NCBI GenBank assembly: GCA_977006965.1
Contig: OZ345357.1
Location: forward strand, 2,170,001 to 2,234,000
Direction: 5' to 3'
DNA from: Phymatolithon calcareum
Taxonomy: Eukaryota; Rhodophyta; Florideophyceae; Hapalidiales
DNA length: 64,000 bases
Part shown: one piece after another, positions 58,973 through 64,000 of the stretch
Layout of the letters: each line of letters begins with the position of its first letter
Position numbering within the stretch: the stretch's first letter is position 1
The notes under the pieces: generated by a model
Database searches by the model: none
Seen by the model: the letters and a program-made list of their open reading frames with translations, nothing else
What the model was told of the DNA's origin: nothing
Translations under genes and position numbers: made by a program

Positions 58973-61447
58973 ATGCGGGGCATCAGCGGGCTTGCCGACA
59001 TTTTCGACGCCATCGCGGGGCGCGAATCTCCACGCCGTCTGCGTCGCAAGCAGGAGACCAAAGTCGGCGAGAAATTTGACGACTATTTCGTGCACGCACC
59101 GAGACGTGTCGTCGACCCTCCGCCGCGTGGTGCTTATTACGACACTAGTAAACACCGTTCGTTCGACAGACCGCGAACACCGCGTGGTCACATCCCCTGG
59201 AAGCGTACCGCAAGCGCCCCGCGTTCGCTGTCAGAGGTTACCGAATCGCATGCCGCACGTGCTAAATCGCGTATTAGTATCGGTTCCAACTCGGCACGGT
59301 CTCGTTCAAGTCTCTCGCTCAGTCGCAACTCTACAACGTTGGCGCGCACACCTACACAACGTTTCTACGCACCAAACGAGAAACCTGTTTCTTCTAACCG
59401 ACCGCATCCGGCCCCGCCGCCGGTTCGCGCTGTTCCTGGTCCTCCACCGGCACCTAGTATTCCCGCTACATCGCTCACGGATTCAGTGTTGAACTCATCG
59501 TCCAACCTCTCCTCTCCGGTTCTGCGCGTTGGAGGTCTGGCGAGTCCTAGGCGGTCGCGAAAGTCTATCTCGACGACGGATTCTGCAAACTCTGCACCAT
59601 CTAACGTATCCAGTCCGGCGTTACGCGCACCAGCGTCTGCTAGTCCTCAACGGCGACGCAACTCTGTGTCGCCGGCAGATTCTGCACCTTCTGTTGAGCC
59701 CGTTCTAAGATCGAATCTGTCCAGTCCTGCGCTTCGCGTGCCTGGATCACCGAGTCGTCGACATCGGCGGAAGTCTTCGCTTGCGGCTACGTCACTTACT
59801 AATGCTGTGCTTACGTCTGTTGCGCCGGAGCTCTCACTGCCTGAGGAGACCTCTCAACCGGCGCCGGTACCTGCACCGGCACCAAAACCAGTGAAGAAGA
59901 AGAAGAAGAAGCGTCCACCAGCGCTCATTACTAGTGGGGTTGCGCATGGCTTTGCAGCAGGTGGTTTTCGGGAGATCACGCCAGTCCCCGATGCCCAAGC
60001 TGGGCCATCTGTCATTCCGATATCCCCGGCTACGTCTGGAGTTGCCGGGTCTGCGGCTTCGGCTTCATCAACTCCGGAACGTCCCCAGGAGAAAACTACA
60101 CCAGAGCGATTATCTTTCCCGCCGAAGACAGCAAGACTTTCCGATATTCGACTTTCCGATCGATCACCAACAAACTCAAGCACAGTGTCGAGGAGATACC
60201 CGGAGGATGACCGGTATGTTATTGAGGAAGCACCAAGTATTTCGTCTCTGGGAGACATCGACACACCAAGCGCTATAGCGGCTAAGAATGGCATCTTCCC
60301 CATGGAGCGACTGGACCGCAATATGAGTGGTCGACTGGATGAAGTGAGTGAAGATGTGTTTGTAATTGGGGCTGATGGCGTTTTTCAAGGTGGAGGGTTC
60401 GTCATTACGAAGAACGGATTGCTCAAGTCACCTGGTAACCTGACGAGAAAACTTTCAAACGGCACAGGTGTGGACGGGGTGCCAAGATCGAGTAACAATC
60501 TTATTATTGTGCGGTCGCTTACGGAGTTTTCACGCGGTTCAACATTGTCTAGGCGCAATAAGCTGGATTCCACACTTGGTGCTGGTGCTGCGGGGCGTGT
60601 GTCGTTAGCGATTCATCGACCAAGTGGGCGAAAGATTGCAGTGAAGCGCATCAACGTTTTTGACGTGGAAAAGCGGAATCAATTACTGAAAGAGCTGGAG
60701 ACGCTGATGAGTTACGACAGTCGGTTCCTTGTTCGTTCATATGGAGCATTTTACGATGGCGAAGGCATGGTTCATGTAACTCTTGAGTATATGGATAGAG
60801 GCGCTCTCTCCGACATTGTGGAATTGAGAGGAAGAGTTCCTGAAGCAATACTCGTCCACATTGTCGAGCATTGCTTGCGCGGGTTGATGTTCCTGCACGA
60901 TAACCACGTGCTCCACCGCGATTTTAAAACAAGTAACATTCTGTTATCACGGCGTGTGTGTCGCGCTAAATTGAGTGACTTTGGGCTTGCGCGAGGATTG
61001 AACCCTGGAGAGTCGAAGACCGATTCTTTCGTTGGTACATTGGCGTATATGTCACCCGAACGTCTTAACGGAAGTGATTACACTTATGCCAGTGACATTT
61101 GGGGCCTTGGGATATGCGTTTTGGAATGTTTTCTGGGACGATATCCGTTCCCCAAACCACAGAGCTACTTCGATTATGTGGAGGCTGCTCGATCCAACCC
61201 GTCGTCGCTAATGAAGGGTGCATCAGCTGCATGCGTGGATTTTGTACGGCTTTGTACATGCTCAGACCCGCAGGACCGGCCAATGGCAAGCGTACTACTG
61301 CAGCATGCGTGGATTGTGGAGACACGGCGGGACGCAAACGCATTTAGAGAGTGGCTGGAAGAGATACCTAGTGCACACAGCGGGGAGGGATTTGATGCGG
61401 AGGATAAGCTGCAGCGACTTCGCAAGAAAGCGGACGCGATGGGATAG
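58973..61447 (+). CDS. MAP kinase kinase with long Ser/Pro-rich N-terminus
   Basis: This single ORF has 824 residues and an ATG at 58973. Residues 1-525 are low-complexity, rich in Ser, Pro, Ala and Arg, with a KKKKKK run (about 306) and repeated LSSPALRV/RRNSVS-like units. The kinase domain (about 530-780) has GAGAAGRVSLA, IAVKRI (ATP-binding Lys), HRDF (His648, Asp650) and SDFGLA (Asp669). The activation segment ESKTDSFVGTLAYMSPERL has the Ser-x3-Ser dual phosphorylation pattern of MEK/STE7 kinases. HRDFK in place of HRDLK/HRDVK is slightly unusual. Most MAPKKs are 350-450 residues, so the N-terminal half is an exceptional extension, possibly a docking or regulatory region. Confidence 0.88.
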   Translation: MRGISGLADIFDAIAGRESPRRLRRKQETKVGEKFDDYFVHAPRRVVDPPPRGAYYDTSKHRSFDRPRTPRGHIPWKRTASAPRSLSEVTESHAARAKSRISIGSNSARSRSSLSLSRNSTTLARTPTQRFYAPNEKPVSSNRPHPAPPPVRAVPGPPPAPSIPATSLTDSVLNSSSNLSSPVLRVGGLASPRRSRKSISTTDSANSAPSNVSSPALRAPASASPQRRRNSVSPADSAPSVEPVLRSNLSSPALRVPGSPSRRHRRKSSLAATSLTNAVLTSVAPELSLPEETSQPAPVPAPAPKPVKKKKKKRPPALITSGVAHGFAAGGFREITPVPDAQAGPSVIPISPATSGVAGSAASASSTPERPQEKTTPERLSFPPKTARLSDIRLSDRSPTNSSTVSRRYPEDDRYVIEEAPSISSLGDIDTPSAIAAKNGIFPMERLDRNMSGRLDEVSEDVFVIGADGVFQGGGFVITKNGLLKSPGNLTRKLSNGTGVDGVPRSSNNLIIVRSLTEFSRGSTLSRRNKLDSTLGAGAAGRVSLAIHRPSGRKIAVKRINVFDVEKRNQLLKELETLMSYDSRFLVRSYGAFYDGEGMVHVTLEYMDRGALSDIVELRGRVPEAILVHIVEHCLRGLMFLHDNHVLHRDFKTSNILLSRRVCRAKLSDFGLARGLNPGESKTDSFVGTLAYMSPERLNGSDYTYASDIWGLGICVLECFLGRYPFPKPQSYFDYVEAARSNPSSLMKGASAACVDFVRLCTCSDPQDRPMASVLLQHAWIVETRRDANAFREWLEEIPSAHSGEGFDAEDKLQRLRKKADAMG

Positions 61448-62644
61448 AATTGTACTGTCTCCTGGTCAGAAAAGAGGTAGATATTGAAGTGCGATCGCTT
61501 TGCTGATGGAAGGAAGGAAGGGAGGAAGGAAGGAAGGAGTTGTGGTTGTGGCGTTGTGAAGGTGAAGGTGAAGGTGAGGCAGGAAGTGATGACGATGGTG
61601 GGTGGGGTACGGAGACGGGGTGATGAATTTGCAAACACATCGATAATATAGCAGAATTGCTCGTCTTGTGTATCATTGTAGTAATAGGACTTTCTTTCCA
61701 TGTAAAACACCCGGCTGAAGTTCTGGGCTAGAAAAAGGACACAAATATGCATGCCAGCTTTTATAGACTCTACTGTTTCGGATTGTGCTTCCGGTGCTGG
61801 CCCTTTGGTGCACATTATGTCCGGTTATCTATTTCGTGCGAGGGTACAATTTAAGGTACTCTACTGTAGACTGAAAAGGGCGGAATGCTGTTTTGGGCAA
61901 AGAAGAACGAACGCTGGGACGGTCTGAAAAAGCAAGCAAGGAAATGCATCACAAGGTACCGATTTGTTGGCTGGTTTCTGACTTCCGATAGACGCGTTCC
62001 GAGTAAACAAGCAAGCTCTCCAAATGAAGTCTGGTCAGGGTGGGTGGAATCTGCATTGTTTTCAACAACGTTCGCCATGATACCGATGCTGTGAATCGTA
62101 CTGTAGGTGTCTTTCTTCAACACCGTGCTGATGCAGAGAAGCATTTGATTATGCTTTCGTTAGAAATATACGCAACCGGGGCAGAAATATGTACTTTCTG
62201 CACCGGGAAATTGAATTGGACATCATCTTTTTGAATACGAATATATTATATCGGCGTGGAATGTTAGCCGTGCGGAAGTGCAGGTACAGTAGGCTGCATT
62301 GTCATCCACTGTCGTTTGGCGCATATCCTCCCGAGGTGACCTCGTTTGTCTACACACTGTCTTCTCATCGGTTGAAACATATACTGTATATGATCGCACA
62401 GACAAGGGTAATTACTGTAGAAGCATAACACCCTTCTATCAATACAGCTACACACACCCTGGCAAACAAGACGAGCACATCCGACATTCGGGTGTAACGC
62501 CCGCCCGTGCTACTCCTTCTTCTGCACAATCTCCATGCCTGCACAAAAGCCGACAATCACCTCCTCCGCTCGCCCGCTTCGTCTCGTCCTCGTGAGCGCC
62601 GTGTGCAGCGTACTTCAATCCTCCCTTGCGCCGCCACCCTAGCA
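61448..62644. other. Intergenic region upstream of ornithine decarboxylase
   Basis: About 1.2 kb without a supported gene. It contains a purine-rich microsatellite just after the kinase stop and, to the right, the ODC promoter and leader. The frame is open but lacks an ATG from 62507 to 62644. Confidence 0.4.
61508..61578. repeat. (GGAA)n and (GGTGAA)n purine tracts
   Basis: Seven or so GGAA units at about 61508-61537 are followed by three GGTGAA units at about 61559-61577. These are simple-sequence repeats. Confidence 0.85.
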
Positions 62645-63832
62645 ATGCCCTCCCCCCTTCTTACCGATTCCGTGTCCGCACAGGACGTCATGAAGCATCT
62701 GATAACCTCCGAAGCGCTCGGTGACGCTGCCGCCTTCTACGTCGCCGATCTTTCCGTCATCACCCTTCGTTACAAGCAATTCTGCACAGCTCTCCCGCGT
62801 GTAACCCCCTTCTACGCTGTGAAATGCAACCCTGACCGTACGGTGATTCGGACTCTCGCTCGACTAGGCACTGGATTCGACTGCGCTTCTCGCGGGGAAA
62901 TCAATCTCGTCGCCGAATCACTTCCCCCTTCGCAGTTGTGCAAACGAGTCGTGTACGCCAACCCGCACAAGGCGGAAGACCATCTGAAGTATGCCGTGTC
63001 GCGCGGTGTGCAGTTGATGACTTTTGACAGTCTTGATGAACTGCATAAAATTCATCGTTTGGCCTCCAATGCACGCATTCTTCTACGCATTGCTGTGGAA
63101 GATTCACTCTCGCATGTGCCACTCAGTTCCAAATTTGGCGCACATCAAGCGGAGGTCACACATTTGATGCGTGCGGCACATGCACTGGGGCTCAATGTTG
63201 TGGGCGTTGCGTTCCACGTCGGGTCTGGTTGCCTTTCTGTGCAACCGTATGTGGCGGCGTTGAAGTTGGCGAGATATGTTTTTGACGAGGCGATAGCGCT
63301 TGCTTTCCCGCCACTCACTGTATTGGACATCGGCGGGGGATTTCCGGGACATGATGCGGAAGTGCCTGTGACTTTTTCTGATATTGCGGACACCATTCGG
63401 CCGCTCATTGATGACCTTTTCAGTAGTGAGGTCGATGTCATCGCGGAACCGGGTAGGTTTTTTGTTACTGCTGCATACTCGCTGGCGACACAGATTTTGT
63501 CCGTGCGACAGCGAGGAGGTTCTTTTGATTACTATATTTGCGATGGAGTTTATGGTTCTTTTAAGGACGCTTGTCTTCTGGATACGTGCTACTCTGTTAA
63601 TCCTTTGTTGCTTTCAGTGGACTCGGGGGACAATGGGTCTTGTGTTCCGAGTAATCTGTATGGACCGACTCAAGACCCTTTCGATGTTGTTCTGCGCAAC
63701 ATTGATCTCCCCAGACTTAGTGCTGGTGACTGGGTGTTTTTTCCCAATATGGGCGCATATACTCTGAGTTTAGCCACCAACCTTGCTGGATTTTCTCAGC
63801 CCTTGGTGCATTATTATCATGATGACTGTTAG
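62645..63832 (+). CDS. ODC: Ornithine decarboxylase (PLP-dependent, alanine-racemase fold)
   Basis: This 395-residue enzyme converts ornithine to putrescine, the first committed step of polyamine synthesis. Visible are FYAVKCNPD with the PLP lysine (Lys60), GTGFDCASRGEI, LLRIAVED, FHVGSGC, DIGGGFPGHD (phosphate-binding glycines), EPGRFFV, and CDGVYGSF with the C-terminal cysteine (about 299) that supplies the active site across the dimer, so all key residues are present. The ATG at 62645 precedes a short Ser/Thr-rich head. It is slightly shorter than animal ODC because the degradation-signalling tail is absent. The final DWVFFPNMGAYT is typical of the family. Confidence 0.92.
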   Translation: MPSPLLTDSVSAQDVMKHLITSEALGDAAAFYVADLSVITLRYKQFCTALPRVTPFYAVKCNPDRTVIRTLARLGTGFDCASRGEINLVAESLPPSQLCKRVVYANPHKAEDHLKYAVSRGVQLMTFDSLDELHKIHRLASNARILLRIAVEDSLSHVPLSSKFGAHQAEVTHLMRAAHALGLNVVGVAFHVGSGCLSVQPYVAALKLARYVFDEAIALAFPPLTVLDIGGGFPGHDAEVPVTFSDIADTIRPLIDDLFSSEVDVIAEPGRFFVTAAYSLATQILSVRQRGGSFDYYICDGVYGSFKDACLLDTCYSVNPLLLSVDSGDNGSCVPSNLYGPTQDPFDVVLRNIDLPRLSAGDWVFFPNMGAYTLSLATNLAGFSQPLVHYYHDDC

Positions 63833-64000
63833 AATCGCACGCATGCACTTGTCGATTACTGTACAAGTTTTCGAATTCAAATTTCTCACCGGCAGTTTTT
63901 GTTGCGCTTCTTTTACCACATGACCACATGCCTTGTAATGATAGAATACAGCCAGCCAGCATTCATAAATAATCCTAGATTCCATGCACAGGAAGCCAAC
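63833..64000. other. 3' flank of ODC
   Basis: Nothing is recognised to the window end beyond an AATAATCC-like AT-rich word near 63968. Confidence 0.3.

Noticed and set aside
58728-59492. 254-codon plus-strand frame beginning with a Thr-His run
   Set aside because: It starts in the (CA)n microsatellite and overlaps the MAP kinase kinase in another frame; the composition is an artefact of the repeat.
61174-61815. 213-codon minus-strand frame
   Set aside because: It runs through the purine microsatellite and antisense to the kinase; its low-complexity Pro/Ser/Phe content comes from the repeat.
1-64000. tRNA genes
   Set aside because: I looked for T-loop consensus words with matching acceptor stems and saw no convincing candidate; a covariance-model search would be decisive.

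Overview
The window looks like nuclear DNA of a photosynthetic eukaryote, most likely a red alga of the intron-poor florideophyte type (inference). The reasons are a TAB2/ATAB2 homologue, which is restricted to organisms with oxygenic photosynthesis, mixed with purely eukaryotic genes (RNA polymerase III RPC6, U2SURP/SR140, ADA3, a dynamin-like GTPase, a MAP kinase kinase). The genes have no introns or one or two of about 80-160 nt, GC is near 50%, and retroelement debris is abundant. There is no operon structure; neighbours are mostly divergent or convergent.

Layout. 0-2 kb: a degenerate Fanzor (eukaryotic TnpB-like, RNA-guided RuvC nuclease family) carrying a perfect inverted duplication, then a frameshifted CDK-type kinase relic. 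2.7-20.3 kb, gene-dense: Gfo/Idh/MocA oxidoreductase (-), Vps51/COG1-like tether subunit (-), TAB2 (+), RPC6 (+), O-fucosyltransferase-like Golgi protein (-), an 808-residue protein with a TIR/HET-like segment (-), SR140 (+, one intron), dynamin-like GTPase (+, two introns).

20.3-53 kb, repeat-rich: a LINE remnant with RNase H and a Tudor-like segment (-); two copies (23.3-24.7 and 43.7-45.1 kb) of a dispersed unit, each with a small basic-protein ORF behind a conserved TATTTAA box and an array of diverged ~120-nt monomers; an LTR-retrotransposon gag cut in two, with halves 14.9 kb apart; three LINE 3' ends, one with a clear 14-bp target duplication; two neighbouring MITEs (pogo/Tigger-like and hAT-like), hairpins and decayed ORFs. 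Intact single-copy genes lie between: a multi-pass membrane protein (25.4-26.5), a 1282-residue membrane/Sel1-repeat protein (31.4-35.3), a frame-broken BTB-BACK gene (36-37.8) and a malectin plus alpha/beta-hydrolase fusion (46.3-48.4).

53-64 kb, gene-dense again: dihydropteridine-reductase-like SDR (+, one intron, catalytic Tyr replaced by Phe), ADA3 (-), PrmA-type methyltransferase (+), Nit1-type amidase (-), MAP kinase kinase (+), ornithine decarboxylase (+).

The genes are housekeeping and do not form one pathway. The most novel signals are the Fanzor relic, the two-copy ORF family with monomer-array upstream regions, the gag gene split by a LINE-bounded 14.9-kb block, the Tudor-RNase H LINE, and the TIR/HET-like protein. 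All calls come from reading the sequence; no database search was run.
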